A stretch of DNA of 64,000 nucleotides from Streptomyces abyssomicinicus (GCF_008974245.1 NZ_BBZI01000006.1:843125-907124), one strand, 5' to 3'. Shown: positions 49,654 to 58,808, counted from the first letter of the stretch. Numbers and translations are program-made. Notes: generated from the sequence alone by a model not told the origin.

Positions 49654-50943
49654 TCAGAAGAAGTCGGCCCAGGGCTGGTCCCAGACCTGCTTGACGCACA
49701 GCACCAGGAAGAGCAGTCCGGCCACGGCGAGCATGGCGTTGCTCCAGATGCCGTTGCGCCATTCGGCGGGCGTGCGGGCGGAGTTGAGCAGCCAGATCAG
49801 GGTCAGCGCGAGGAACGGCATGAAGGCCGCGCCGAGGACGCCGTAGATGATGACCAGGCGGAACGGCTGCCCCTGGAAGAGCAGCACGATCGGCGGAAAG
49901 GTCAGCCACAGCAGGTAGCCGCGGAACGCCCACGACTTCTCGCGGCGGCCCTCGGCGACCTCCTCACCCGTGGCGGCCCGCTTGGTCCGGTAGCGGGCGA
50001 CGAAGTCGGCGAACATCAGGCTCACACCGTGCCAGACGCCGATCAGGGAGGTGAAGGACGTGGCGAAGAAGCCGATCAGGAAGAACTTGGCGGTGGCCGC
50101 GCCGTACTGCTCCTCCAGGATGTCGCCGAGCTGGACGAGGCCCTTGTCGCCGGAGGCGATCGCGATGCCCGAGGAGTGCAGCAGCTCGGCGCCGACGATG
50201 AGCATGGCGACGACGAAGACGCCCGTCGTCACGTAGGCGACCCGGTTGTCGAGCCGCATGATCTTCATCCAGCCGGGGCCCGTCCAGCCCTTGGCGTTGA
50301 CCCAGTAGCCGTAGGCGGCGAGCGTGATGGTGCCGCCGACGCCGCCGATCAGGCCCAGGGTGTTGAGAACGGAGTCCTGGCCCTCCGGCAGGACGGGCAG
50401 CAGCCCGGCGAGAAGACCACCCAGATTGGGTACCACGCGGATCGCCAGGTAGACGGTGACCAGGAACATGACGCCCACCAGGACGGTCATGACCTTCTCG
50501 AACACCGCGTACCGGTTGAACCAGACGAAGACCAGTCCGACCAGACCGGTGGAGACCGCCCACCACTCCAGGTCCATCACGCCGGGGAACAGCGCCTGGA
50601 GCGGCAGACCGCTGGACGACATCGCGGCGGCTCCGTAGACGAAGCCCCAGACGACGGCGTAGACGACGAAGAAGACGGTGGTCCAGCTGCCGATGGAGGC
50701 CCAGCCGTCGAAGAGGGTGCGGCCGGTCGCCAGGTGCCAGCGGCCCGCCGCCTCGGCCAGGGTGATCTTGACGACGCACCCGATGACGGCGGCCCAGAGC
50801 AGGGTGTAGCCGAAGTTGGTGCCGGCGACCAGCGTGGCCACCAGGTCGCCGGCCCCGACGCCTGTCGCCGCGACGACGATGCCGGGGCCGATGTGTTTCC
50901 AACTCGACTTACGGGGCGCGGTGTTGTTCGCGGTGTCAGCCAT
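49654..50943 (-). CDS. Nramp-family-like transporter with altered metal motif
   Basis: This 429-aa protein has about 11 membrane segments in the Nramp/LeuT-fold pattern (GPGIVVAATGVGAGDLVATLVAG in TM1, TFFVVYAVVWGF, WFNRYAVFEKVMTVLVG, the TM6 region GGVGGTITLAAYGYWVNAKG, WHGVSLMFADF). True Mn/Fe Nramps carry DPGN in TM1 and a methionine motif (MPH) in TM6; here these read GVGAGD and GGTITL, so the metal site is not conserved. The protein may transport magnesium, another cation, or an organic substrate. The ATG gives MADTANNTAPRKSSWKHIGPG; the gene stands alone. Confidence 0.82.
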   Translation of the reverse strand: MADTANNTAPRKSSWKHIGPGIVVAATGVGAGDLVATLVAGTNFGYTLLWAAVIGCVVKITLAEAAGRWHLATGRTLFDGWASIGSWTTVFFVVYAVVWGFVYGAAAMSSSGLPLQALFPGVMDLEWWAVSTGLVGLVFVWFNRYAVFEKVMTVLVGVMFLVTVYLAIRVVPNLGGLLAGLLPVLPEGQDSVLNTLGLIGGVGGTITLAAYGYWVNAKGWTGPGWMKIMRLDNRVAYVTTGVFVVAMLIVGAELLHSSGIAIASGDKGLVQLGDILEEQYGAATAKFFLIGFFATSFTSLIGVWHGVSLMFADFVARYRTKRAATGEEVAEGRREKSWAFRGYLLWLTFPPIVLLFQGQPFRLVIIYGVLGAAFMPFLALTLIWLLNSARTPAEWRNGIWSNAMLAVAGLLFLVLCVKQVWDQPWADFF

Positions 50944-51042
50944 GGTGATCTCACCTAGCGGACAGCGCGGCCCCCGGCAAGGGGTCCGGCACGGCGGTCT
51001 TCGAAACCCCTGCCCGCGGCCGCAACGCCCCGGCCGGCCCGG

Positions 51043-51732
51043 CTACTTGTCGCGTTCCCCCGCCGCGCTCCCGGCCGCGTCCTCCGCCGTCTCCCCGTCC
51101 GCGTCCTCGGCCGTCTGCTCGGCCGCTTCCTCGGTGGCGTCCTCGGCCGGGCTTTCGGCGACGTCCTCGGCCGCGTCCTCGAAGTACGCGTCGAGGACGG
51201 CGTCCAGCTCGGTGTCCCAACGGGTCACGTCAGCACGGGACTTGGCGTCGATCTCGATCCAGTACCACCGCCGGTCCGGGGTGTGCACGACCACGGTGAA
51301 CCGCTTGCCGAGGTTCGAGGTCTGCGTCTCCACGGCGCCGACCTCGTCCCAGCGGAAGTCGCACTCCTGGTCGTCCAGGCTCAGGCGGATGCCCGTGTGG
51401 TCGGCGACGATCCGCGCGCGGAAGTCCTTCGCGTCGAAGACCGGGCCGTCCGGCACGGGCACCGGACCGCCGTCGGCCCCCGCCTCGGCGGCCTCGGCCT
51501 CGTCGGCGTCCTCGGCGGCAGCGGCGGGGTCCGCGAGGTCCGCCTTCGCGGCGTCCTCCGTCCCCGGCGCCGCGTCCTCCACGACGGCCTCGTCCTCCGG
51601 CACCGCGTCGCGCACGGCGTCCTCGGGCTCACCGTCGGCCGCCACCGGGACGGTGAGCCCTGGGATCAGGGCCGGGTCGACGGCGGCGGGCGGGGTCAGG
51701 GGCTTGGTGTTCGAACCGATGCTCTGCTCCAC
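51043..51732 (-). CDS. Acidic protein with PH-like core and repetitive flanks
   Basis: The product is 229 aa. A central segment (FDAKDFRARIVADHTGIRLSL through FRWDEVGAVETQTSNLGKRF, VVVHTPDRRWYWIEID) resembles a pleckstrin-homology-like beta barrel common in actinobacteria. It is flanked by Ala/Glu/Asp-rich repeats (DAVPEDEAVVEDAAP; ESPAEDATEEAAEQTAEDAD). There is no membrane segment or signal. The GTG used gives EQSIGSNTKPL; GTGs 24 and 27 nt upstream are alternatives and none has a strong ribosome site. Function unknown. Confidence 0.7.
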   Translation of the reverse strand: MEQSIGSNTKPLTPPAAVDPALIPGLTVPVAADGEPEDAVRDAVPEDEAVVEDAAPGTEDAAKADLADPAAAAEDADEAEAAEAGADGGPVPVPDGPVFDAKDFRARIVADHTGIRLSLDDQECDFRWDEVGAVETQTSNLGKRFTVVVHTPDRRWYWIEIDAKSRADVTRWDTELDAVLDAYFEDAAEDVAESPAEDATEEAAEQTAEDADGETAEDAAGSAAGERDK

Positions 51733-51814
51733 AGCCCGCAGTATGGTCCACGACACCACCCCGCGGAAAACCCCGTCCCCGCATCGTTACCGAGCAATGG
51801 CCGGTACCGGCCCC

Positions 51815-54800
51815 TCACGTACCGACATCCACGGCGAATCGGATGGCCCACTCCAGCGCCTCCTCCGGCGGCGCCCCGGCGCCTTCGGACCGGGCCAGGG
51901 CGCACCCCTCCTCCCCCAGCACCTCCCGCAGGTCCGCCTCGCACCGCTCGGTGCCGAGGGGATCCAGCCGGTAGGAGACGATCTGGGTCTCCTCGCGTGG
52001 CCAGCACGCCTCCGAGGCGCCGAACAGGCGGGCGGCGTCGCGGTGGCGGCCGAGCAGCCAGGCACAGTGCGCCAGGGCGTCGTGGCCGAGGGCGAGGGCG
52101 CGCGGATCGGCGAACACCCGCTGCGGGACCAGGACCGCCCGGGCGCGCGCCAGTGCGCCGTCGGGCCCGGTCAGCCGCCGTTCGGTGATGCGGACCAGGG
52201 ACATCACCCAGTCGAGGTAGGGCCGGTGCCAGGTCTCCCCCAGCGCCACGGCGACGCGCATGCCGCGCTCCACGCAGAGGGCGGACTCCTCCAGCCGGCC
52301 CACCGCCCACAGCGTGCTGCCGAGGATGCTCAGCAGCTGCTGCTCGCCGTACGCCTCGCCGGCCGCCTCGAAGTGCTCGAGCGACGCCCTCAGGTGGGCC
52401 AGGGCGGCGTCCGGCCGGCCACTCGTCTCGGCGGCCAGCCCGCGCACCAGGTCGGCCCAGCCGGCCGCGCCCCGGTCCCCGTCGGCGAGGGCGCGCGCTA
52501 TGGCCTCGTCGGCCATCCTCCCGGCCGTGTCCAGGTCGGCGGGGAAGACGCTGAGGAAGGCGCAGGCCGCCATGGCGCGGGTCCGCGCGGCGTGGACCAC
52601 CGGGTCGTCGTCCGCGGGCGCGGTGGCCGCCAGGGCGCGGCGCAGCCGGTCGGTGCCCTCGCCGGCGGTCCCGGTGGCCGTCCAGTACCACTGGAGGCCG
52701 CGGGCGATGTCGAGGGCGGCGTGCGTCTGCGCGGGCCCGGCTCCCTCGCGCAGCCCGTACTCCATGGCGTGGCGGATGTTGGGCAGGTCGTGGCGGAGCC
52801 GCTCCAGCAGTTCGGCCTGCCCGGGGCCGGCCCACCGGTCGTGGACGTCGAGGACCCGGTCCCGGAACCACATCAGGTGCCGGGTGCGGGCGTCCTCGAG
52901 CCCTCCGCCGCGCGCCAGTTGGTCGCGGCCGTACTCGCGGACCGTCTCCAGCATGGTGTAGCGGCGGCCGGCGCCGTCGCCGGGCTCGGTGAGCAGCAGG
53001 GAGTGGTCGATCAGCCCGTCGACGGCGTCCAGCAGTTCCTCGGGGCCGGTCCTTCCGCCGGTCGCACGGCCTTCCTTCCCGGCGTCCTCCTTCCCGGCGT
53101 CCTCCTTCCCAGGGCCTTCCTTCCCAGGGCCCTCCGCCCCCGGATGCGCCGTCCCCCGATGCGCCGCTCCCGGATGCGCCGTCCCCGCGTCCGCCGAGGC
53201 CTGACCCGGCGCCTCCGGGCCGGCCGTCCCGGGGGCGTCCTCCCGGACGGCGTGCGCGGCGTCCAGCGAGATGGAGCCGGCGAACACCGACAGCCGGGCC
53301 CAGAGTCGCTGCTGGGCGGGGGTGCACAGCTGGTGGCTCCAGTCCAGCATGGCGCGCAGCGACCGGTGCCGTTCGGGGGCCACCGGGTCGCCCTTGCTGA
53401 GCAGTGGCAGGCGTTCGTCGAGCCGGTCGAGGAGTTGGCCCGGGGAGAGGGCGCGCAGCCGCCGGGCGGCGAACTCGATGGCCAGCGGCAGCCCGTCGAG
53501 CCTGCGGATGACGGCGCGGGCGTGCGCGAGGTCGTCCCGCGACCAGGACGCCTCGGAGAGCAGGGCGGCACGGTCGGTGAGCAGCGCCAGCGAGGCGTCC
53601 TCGGGGAGCGGCGGCACCACGTAGAGCCGTTCGGCGCCCGGGCCGAGCGGCAGCCGGCTGGTGGTGAGCAGCCGTACGCCGGTGGTGCGGTCGAGCAGCA
53701 GGTGGGACAGCTGGGCGCAGGCGGCGGCCAGGTGCTCGCAGTTGTCGAGCACCAGGAGGACCTCGCGGTGGTGCAGGGCGCCGATCAGGTGGTCCGTGGG
53801 CGTGAGGTGCGGCGGCACGGGGGCGAGGCCGAGTCCCTCGACGACCGCGTACGGCAGGACGTCGGGGCTGGTGACCTCGGCGAGCTCCACCCAGCAGGCG
53901 CCGTCCCGCATCAGCAGCCCGGCGGTGCGGGCGGCACGCTGGGCGAGGCGGGTCTTGCCGACGCCACCGACGCCGGTGAGGGTGAGCAGGCGGTGCTCGG
54001 CGAGCAGCCGGCTGACGTCCTCCACCTCACGGGCGCGGCCGACGAAGCGGGTGGGCGGGTCCGGTACCCCGCGAGGTGCCCGGGCACCGCCCTCGGCACT
54101 CCCCGCCGCGGGACCGTACGCCGTCCGGGGCGGTCCGTGGGAGGTCCCGGCGCCCGGCCCGGCGTCCGCCCCGCCCCGCGTCCCGGGCGACGGCCGGCCG
54201 CCGCTTCCGGCCGGGCGCCCCGGGGCCGCGCCCCACCCGGCTCCGCCGCTCCACCCGGGCGAAGGCCCCACGCCCTGCCCGTGGAGGGACCGGGAGCCCT
54301 CCACGGACGGCGGGGCCACCGGCGCCCCCGGGCCGCGTGACGTCCCGGCCCCGTGCCCGCCGCCCCCGGGCCGTGGCCCGGGTTCCGGCCCGAGTTCCGG
54401 CCCGGGCGACACCCAGGTGTCCGCCCCGTGCGGTGGCGCGGCGGCACCGTTCCCGGCCGACGGCACGGCGGCACGCGCACCGTGCCCCGTCCCGCGGGGC
54501 GGCACGCCAGAAGTTCCGCGGGGCGGCGAGCCGAGGACCCCGGGAGGCGGCGCGGCAAGGGGCCCGGGAGGCGGCGCGGGGTCCGGACCGGACGCCGGTG
54601 CGGGCGCCGGCCCCGCGGCCGGCCCCCCGGGCGGCCCGGGCGGCCCGGGCGGCCAGGACGGCGGCGCGGGCGGCGACGGGTGCGCCGGCCCGGCGGCCGG
54701 TTCCGGCGGCAGTCCCGCCGCCCGACGCCAGCGGCGGTACCACTCCGCCGCGTTGTTCGCCCCGCAGGCCTCCAGATAGGCGGCGACCACCGGCCAGGCC

Positions 54801-54973
54801 GGCAGCCGGTGCCCGGAGGCCGCGGCGGAGAGGCTCGACGCCGAGTAGGGCACCCGGGAGGCGAGTTCGCGGTACGGCACGTTGCCGGTGCGCCGCCGGA
54901 GCGTACGGAGGTCGGCCGCGAAATCGGCCACCTCCCCCTGTCCGGGCTCGATCGGCTTCTCCCGGCGTCCCAT
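51815..54973 (-). CDS. XRE-type HTH / NTPase / TPR regulator
   Basis: The product is 1052 aa. An N-terminal helix-turn-helix-like domain (residues 10-70, VADFAADLRTLRRRTGNVPY and SASSLSAAASGHRLPAW) comes first. A Pro/Gly-rich linker follows (about 80-300), then a P-loop STAND-type NTPase with Walker A LTGVGGVGKTRLAQ near 338, VLLVLDNCEHL and SRLPLGPGAERL. Tetratricopeptide-like helices run from about 600 to the end. A short lysine-rich repeat (GKEDAGKEGP units) interrupts near residue 610. This layout is common among streptomycete transcriptional regulators, with the NTPase acting as ligand-controlled switch; the target is unknown. The ATG is in front of MGRREKP. Confidence 0.88.
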   Translation of the reverse strand: MGRREKPIEPGQGEVADFAADLRTLRRRTGNVPYRELASRVPYSASSLSAAASGHRLPAWPVVAAYLEACGANNAAEWYRRWRRAAGLPPEPAAGPAHPSPPAPPSWPPGPPGPPGGPAAGPAPAPASGPDPAPPPGPLAAPPPGVLGSPPRGTSGVPPRGTGHGARAAVPSAGNGAAAPPHGADTWVSPGPELGPEPGPRPGGGGHGAGTSRGPGAPVAPPSVEGSRSLHGQGVGPSPGWSGGAGWGAAPGRPAGSGGRPSPGTRGGADAGPGAGTSHGPPRTAYGPAAGSAEGGARAPRGVPDPPTRFVGRAREVEDVSRLLAEHRLLTLTGVGGVGKTRLAQRAARTAGLLMRDGACWVELAEVTSPDVLPYAVVEGLGLAPVPPHLTPTDHLIGALHHREVLLVLDNCEHLAAACAQLSHLLLDRTTGVRLLTTSRLPLGPGAERLYVVPPLPEDASLALLTDRAALLSEASWSRDDLAHARAVIRRLDGLPLAIEFAARRLRALSPGQLLDRLDERLPLLSKGDPVAPERHRSLRAMLDWSHQLCTPAQQRLWARLSVFAGSISLDAAHAVREDAPGTAGPEAPGQASADAGTAHPGAAHRGTAHPGAEGPGKEGPGKEDAGKEDAGKEGRATGGRTGPEELLDAVDGLIDHSLLLTEPGDGAGRRYTMLETVREYGRDQLARGGGLEDARTRHLMWFRDRVLDVHDRWAGPGQAELLERLRHDLPNIRHAMEYGLREGAGPAQTHAALDIARGLQWYWTATGTAGEGTDRLRRALAATAPADDDPVVHAARTRAMAACAFLSVFPADLDTAGRMADEAIARALADGDRGAAGWADLVRGLAAETSGRPDAALAHLRASLEHFEAAGEAYGEQQLLSILGSTLWAVGRLEESALCVERGMRVAVALGETWHRPYLDWVMSLVRITERRLTGPDGALARARAVLVPQRVFADPRALALGHDALAHCAWLLGRHRDAARLFGASEACWPREETQIVSYRLDPLGTERCEADLREVLGEEGCALARSEGAGAPPEEALEWAIRFAVDVGT

Positions 54974-55018
54974 GACGTGTGCGACCCCCCGGCCACTCGG
55001 CGATGCTGGCTTTGATCT

Positions 55019-55070
55019 CACGTTGACCGGAGATTGTCCAGTGAGGGGACGAGGGCGCGTGGTCAACGTG
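55019..55070. promoter_or_regulatory. Inverted repeat upstream of the XRE/NTPase gene
   Basis: CACGTTGACC (55019-55028) and GGTCAACGTG (55061-55070) are perfect inverted copies 32 nt apart, within 100 nt upstream of the regulator start. It is a plausible operator for autoregulation; the wide spacing also allows a looped RNA or DNA structure. Confidence 0.4.
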
Positions 55071-55196
55071 ACGAGGCGACAGGATGGGCCCCGGCCGCGC
55101 TCGCCGGTGTCGGGGGACGCCGAGTGCCGGTCCTCCTTCGCGCGGACGCCCGGGGGAACATGGGGGCCATCATGGAGGCGTCCTTGCGAAGGAGCC

Positions 55197-55234
55197 GTCT
55201 CCGCCGGGCCGCGTCGGCGCGGCCCGGCGGAGAC
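55197..55234. terminator. Hairpin terminator after the RidA gene
   Basis: A 17-bp perfect stem (55197-55213 with 55218-55234) has a TCGG loop, directly after the ridA-type stop codon on the minus strand. Confidence 0.87.
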
Positions 55235-55245
55235 CGGACCGCCCG

Positions 55246-55653
55246 TCAGTCCAGGACGGCGAGCGCGTCGATCTCGATCAGCAGGCCCGGCGGGAGCCCC
55301 ACGTAGACGGTGGTGCGGCAGGCCGGGGGCTGGGTGAGGTGCTCGGCGAAGTAGGCGTTCCAGATCTCGTTCAGCTCCGCGAAGTGGTCCACGTCGGTGA
55401 GGTAGACGCGGAGCATCATCACGTCGTCCCAGTGCGCGCCGCCCTCGTCCAGCACGGCCTTGACGTTGGCGAGGGTCTGCAGGGTCTGCTCGCGCAGCGT
55501 CGGCCCGGCCGGCGTGGCCGGCCTGCCCTCCTCGGCGGGCAGGAAGCCGACCTGTCCGGCCACCTGGAGGATGTTCCCCTTGCGCAGCCCGTGCGAGAAG
55601 GCCGCGGGCGGGGTGGTGTGGGTGCTGGGGGTCAGTGCGGTCTTCTGCGTCAT
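55246..55653 (-). CDS. RidA/YjgF-family deaminase
   Basis: This 135-aa protein has the trimeric YjgF/RidA fold: SHGLRKGNILQVAGQVGFLP, EQTLQTLANVKAVLDEGGAH, VMMLRVYLTDVDHFAELNEIW, and PPACRTTVYVGLPPGLLIEIDALA, with the Arg in CRTT that binds carboxylates in the active pocket. RidA hydrolyses reactive imines formed by PLP deaminases. Its divergent neighbour is just such a PLP deaminase, which makes the partnership likely. The ATG has GGAG 9 nt upstream. Confidence 0.92.
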   Translation of the reverse strand: MTQKTALTPSTHTTPPAAFSHGLRKGNILQVAGQVGFLPAEEGRPATPAGPTLREQTLQTLANVKAVLDEGGAHWDDVMMLRVYLTDVDHFAELNEIWNAYFAEHLTQPPACRTTVYVGLPPGLLIEIDALAVLD

Positions 55654-55753
55654 GGGTGAACACTCCGGTTGGTCGTGGACGGCGGCCGTGCCGGGGAACA
55701 GCGCGGCATGGGAGAGTGAAGCAGCCCGGATCACGCAGCGCACAGGAGGCCGA

Positions 55754-57028
55754 ATGTCCGCGGATGCCGTCAACCGTCTCGCCGGGGAGCGGATCGACCA
55801 CCGGTTCAAGGGTCTGCCGACGGACGCGGACGGCCTGACCGTGGGCGAACTGGCCGCCCAGCGGCGGAGCCTGTTCACCGGCGGCTTCACCACCCCGGTG
55901 CTGACCCTCTCCGCGGAGCGGCTGCGGCACAACCTGCGGCTGATGGAGACGTACACCGAGCGTCACGGCCTGGCGTTCGCCCCGCACGGCAAGACGACCA
56001 TGGCCCCGCGCCTGTTCCAGGACCAGCTGGACCACGGCGCCTGGGGCATCACCCTGGCCGTGCCGCACCAGGTGCGGGTGGCGCGGGCCTTCGGGGTGCG
56101 GCGGATCTTCCTGGCCAACGAACTGGTCGACCCGGCCGCCCTGCGCTGGATCGCGTCCGAGCTGAACGCCGACCCGGCCTTCCGGATCATCTGCTACGCC
56201 GACTCGGTGCGCGGTGTGGAGCTGATGGGCGCAGCCCTGGGCGAGGCCGGCCGGCGGCCCGTGGACGTGGTGGTGGAGCTGGCCGCCGGGGACGGCGCCC
56301 GGACCGGCGCGCGCACCGAGGCCGACTGCGTGGCCGTCGCCGAGGCGGTGGCCGCGGCGCCGTCGCTGCGGCTGGCGGGCGTGGCGGGATACGAGGGCGA
56401 GGTCCCGGACGCCACGCCGGAGCGGGTCCGCGCCTGGCTGGTCCGGCTGGTGGAGCTGGCCGCCAAGCTGGACGGCGCGGGTCTGTTCAACGGCACCGGC
56501 CTGGAGGAGATCGTGGTCAGCGCCGGCGGCAGCGCCTGGTTCGACACGGTCGCCGAGGTCTTCGCGGACCTGCCCCCGCTCAGCCTGCCCGCGCTGAAGC
56601 TGCTGCGCTCGGGCGCCTACGTCTCGCACGACGACGGCCACTACCGGTCGGTCACGCCGTTCACCCGGATCCCCGAGGAGGGCGCGCTGGAGCCCGCGTT
56701 CCGGCTGTGGGCCCAGGTGGTCTCCCGCCCCGCCGCCGGGCAGGCCTTCGTGAACGCCGGGAAGCGTGACGCCGCCTACGACCTGGGGATGCCCGAGGCG
56801 CAGGTGGTGCGCCGGGGCGAGGGGGAGCGTCCGGCGGACGGGATCACCGTCACCAAGCTCTCCGACCAGCACGCCTGGCTGGAGACCGCCCCGGGAGCGG
56901 ACCTGGAGGTCGGCGACTGGGTGGGCATGGGGCTCTCGCACCCGTGCACCGTCTTCGACAAATGGCAGCTGATCCCTCTGGTCGAGCCGGACGGCACGGT
57001 GGTGGACTACATCCGCACCTTCTTCTGA
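55754..57028 (+). CDS. PLP-dependent D-amino-acid deaminase (D-serine/D-threonine type)
   Basis: This 424-aa enzyme has an alanine-racemase-type barrel: the PLP lysine K80 in AFAPHGKTTMAP, FLANELVDPAALRWI, VDVVVELAAGDGARTG, the substrate/PLP residues GLEEIVVSAGGSAWFD, and a C-terminal beta domain with KLLRSGAYVSHDDGHY and WVGMGLSHPCTVFDKW. Members convert D-serine or D-threonine to keto acids and ammonia, using zinc at a conserved His/Cys pair (DDGHY and HPCT). AGGAGG lies 6 nt before the ATG. It is divergent from the RidA gene and followed by a D-acylase, forming a D-amino-acid cluster. Confidence 0.91.
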   Translation: MSADAVNRLAGERIDHRFKGLPTDADGLTVGELAAQRRSLFTGGFTTPVLTLSAERLRHNLRLMETYTERHGLAFAPHGKTTMAPRLFQDQLDHGAWGITLAVPHQVRVARAFGVRRIFLANELVDPAALRWIASELNADPAFRIICYADSVRGVELMGAALGEAGRRPVDVVVELAAGDGARTGARTEADCVAVAEAVAAAPSLRLAGVAGYEGEVPDATPERVRAWLVRLVELAAKLDGAGLFNGTGLEEIVVSAGGSAWFDTVAEVFADLPPLSLPALKLLRSGAYVSHDDGHYRSVTPFTRIPEEGALEPAFRLWAQVVSRPAAGQAFVNAGKRDAAYDLGMPEAQVVRRGEGERPADGITVTKLSDQHAWLETAPGADLEVGDWVGMGLSHPCTVFDKWQLIPLVEPDGTVVDYIRTFF

Positions 57029-57093
57029 CCGGCCTTTCGCTTCTGACCGACCGTTCGCCTTCTGACCGATTCGCCTTCTGACCGACCGTTCGC
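57022..57093. repeat. Four 16-19-bp tandem repeats at a gene 3' end
   Basis: CTTCTGACCGACCGTTCGC-type units start at 57022, 57040, 57059 and 57075. The first carries the TGA of the deaminase gene. Units differ in length, so they arose by imperfect duplication. Confidence 0.85.
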
Positions 57094-57160
57094 CGCCGAT
57101 CCACCGCCGGTTCCCCGCCGGCACCGGCGGCGCAGCGCCATGGGGACACCGGGAGCCGTC

Positions 57161-58789
57161 ATGCATCTCGCCGATCTGGTCGTACGGGACGCCGAGGTGG
57201 TGGACGGCTCCGGCGGGCCGTCCTACCGGGCCGACGTGGCGGTCAAGGACGGCAGGATCGTCCAGGTCGTCCGCGAGGCCGCCGCGGCCGGATGCCAGCG
57301 CCCCGTGGGCACCCGCGTTCTGGACGCCGAGGGGCTCGCCCTGGCGCCGGGGTTCGTGGACATGCACTCCCACAGCGACCTGGCGCTGCTGACCGACCCG
57401 GACCACTCCGCCAAGCTGGCGCAGGGGGTCACCCTGGAGGTCCTGGGCCAGGACGGTCTCTCCTACGCGCCGGTCGACGACCGCACCCTCGCCGAGGTGC
57501 GTCAGGCCGTCGCCGGGTGGAACGGGCCGGGTGACGACGTGGACTTCACCTGGCGCTCGGTCGGCGAGTACCTGGACCGTCTGGACCAGGGCGTCGGCGG
57601 CGAGGGCATGGCCGTCAACGCCGCCTACCTGGTGCCGCAGGGCACGGTCCGGATGCTGGCGATGGGCTGGGAGAACCGCCCGCCGACCGCCGTGGAACTG
57701 GACCGGATGCGGGAGCTGGTCGCGGCCGGGCTGCGGGAGGGCGCGGTGGGCATGTCGTCCGGGCTGACGTACCCGCCGGGCATGTACGCGGACCGCGCGG
57801 AACTGACCGAGCTGTGCCGCGTGGTGGCGGAGTCGGGCGGCTACTACTGCCCGCACCACCGCTCCTACGGCGCCGGCGCGCTGGACGCCTACCGCGAGGT
57901 GATCGGCATCGCCCAGGACGCGGGCTGCGCCCTGCACCTGGCCCACGCCACCCTCAACTTCGCCGAGAACCGCGGCCGTTCGGGCGAACTCCTGGCGCTG
58001 CTGGACGAGGCGCTGGACGGTGGCTGCGACCTGTCCCTGGACACCTATCCGTACACGCCGGGCGCCACCACCCTGGCCGCGCTGCTGCCCGGCTGGGCGA
58101 GCGAGGGCGGCCCCGAGGCGATCCTGGAGCGGCTGCGGGACGACACCACGGCGGAGCGCATCCGGCACGACCTGGAGGTGACCGGCTCGGACGGCTGCCA
58201 CGGGGTGCCGGTGGAGTGGTCCACGGTGGAGATCTCGGGCGTGGTCGACGCCTCGCTCGGCGGCGCGGTGGGCCGCACGGTCGCCGAACTGGCGGACGCG
58301 TCGGGAAGCTCCCCCTGGGAGACGGCCCGCGGCCTGCTGCTGGCCGACCGGCTCGGCGCGACGATCCTCCAGCACGTCGGCCACGAGGAGAACGTCCGCG
58401 CGCTGATGAGGCACCGGACGCACACCGGGGGCTCCGACGGGATCCTGCGCGGCGCCAAGCCGCATCCCCGGGCGTACGGCACGTTCCCCCGCTACCTCGG
58501 CACGTACGTGCGGGAGCTGGGAGTGCTGACGCTGGAGGAGTGCGTCGCCCACCTCACCGGGCGGCCGGCCGCCCGGCTGGGCCTCACCGACCGCGGTCTG
58601 GTCCGCGAGGGCCACCGGGCCGATCTGGTGCTGTTCGATCCGGCCACCGTCGCCGCGGGCGCGACGTTCGCCCTGCCCCGGACGCCGCCCGTCGGCATCC
58701 CCTACGTCCTGGTGAACGGCCGCTTCGCCGTCGAGGACGGCCACCGCACCGGCGTCCTGGCGGGACGGACGGTGCGGTCGCGCCGCTGA
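57161..58789 (+). CDS. N-acyl-D-amino-acid deacylase (amidohydrolase superfamily)
   Basis: This 542-aa enzyme has the amidohydrolase metal site: GFVDMHSHSDLAL (first His pair), SSGLTYPPGMYADRAEL, YYCPHHRSYG, the His region ALHLAHATLNF, YPYTPGATTLAAL, and the final Asp in GGSDGILRGAKPHPRAYGTFPRYL. These are the zinc ligands and substrate residues of D-aminoacylases, which release free D-amino acids from their N-acyl forms. With the D-serine deaminase and RidA upstream, the cluster should degrade N-acyl-D-amino acids. GGGAG stands 5 nt before the ATG; an ATG 21 nt earlier lacks support. Confidence 0.93.
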   Translation: MHLADLVVRDAEVVDGSGGPSYRADVAVKDGRIVQVVREAAAAGCQRPVGTRVLDAEGLALAPGFVDMHSHSDLALLTDPDHSAKLAQGVTLEVLGQDGLSYAPVDDRTLAEVRQAVAGWNGPGDDVDFTWRSVGEYLDRLDQGVGGEGMAVNAAYLVPQGTVRMLAMGWENRPPTAVELDRMRELVAAGLREGAVGMSSGLTYPPGMYADRAELTELCRVVAESGGYYCPHHRSYGAGALDAYREVIGIAQDAGCALHLAHATLNFAENRGRSGELLALLDEALDGGCDLSLDTYPYTPGATTLAALLPGWASEGGPEAILERLRDDTTAERIRHDLEVTGSDGCHGVPVEWSTVEISGVVDASLGGAVGRTVAELADASGSSPWETARGLLLADRLGATILQHVGHEENVRALMRHRTHTGGSDGILRGAKPHPRAYGTFPRYLGTYVRELGVLTLEECVAHLTGRPAARLGLTDRGLVREGHRADLVLFDPATVAAGATFALPRTPPVGIPYVLVNGRFAVEDGHRTGVLAGRTVRSRR

Positions 58790-58808
58790 CGGGCCGGTGG
58801 CCGACGGG

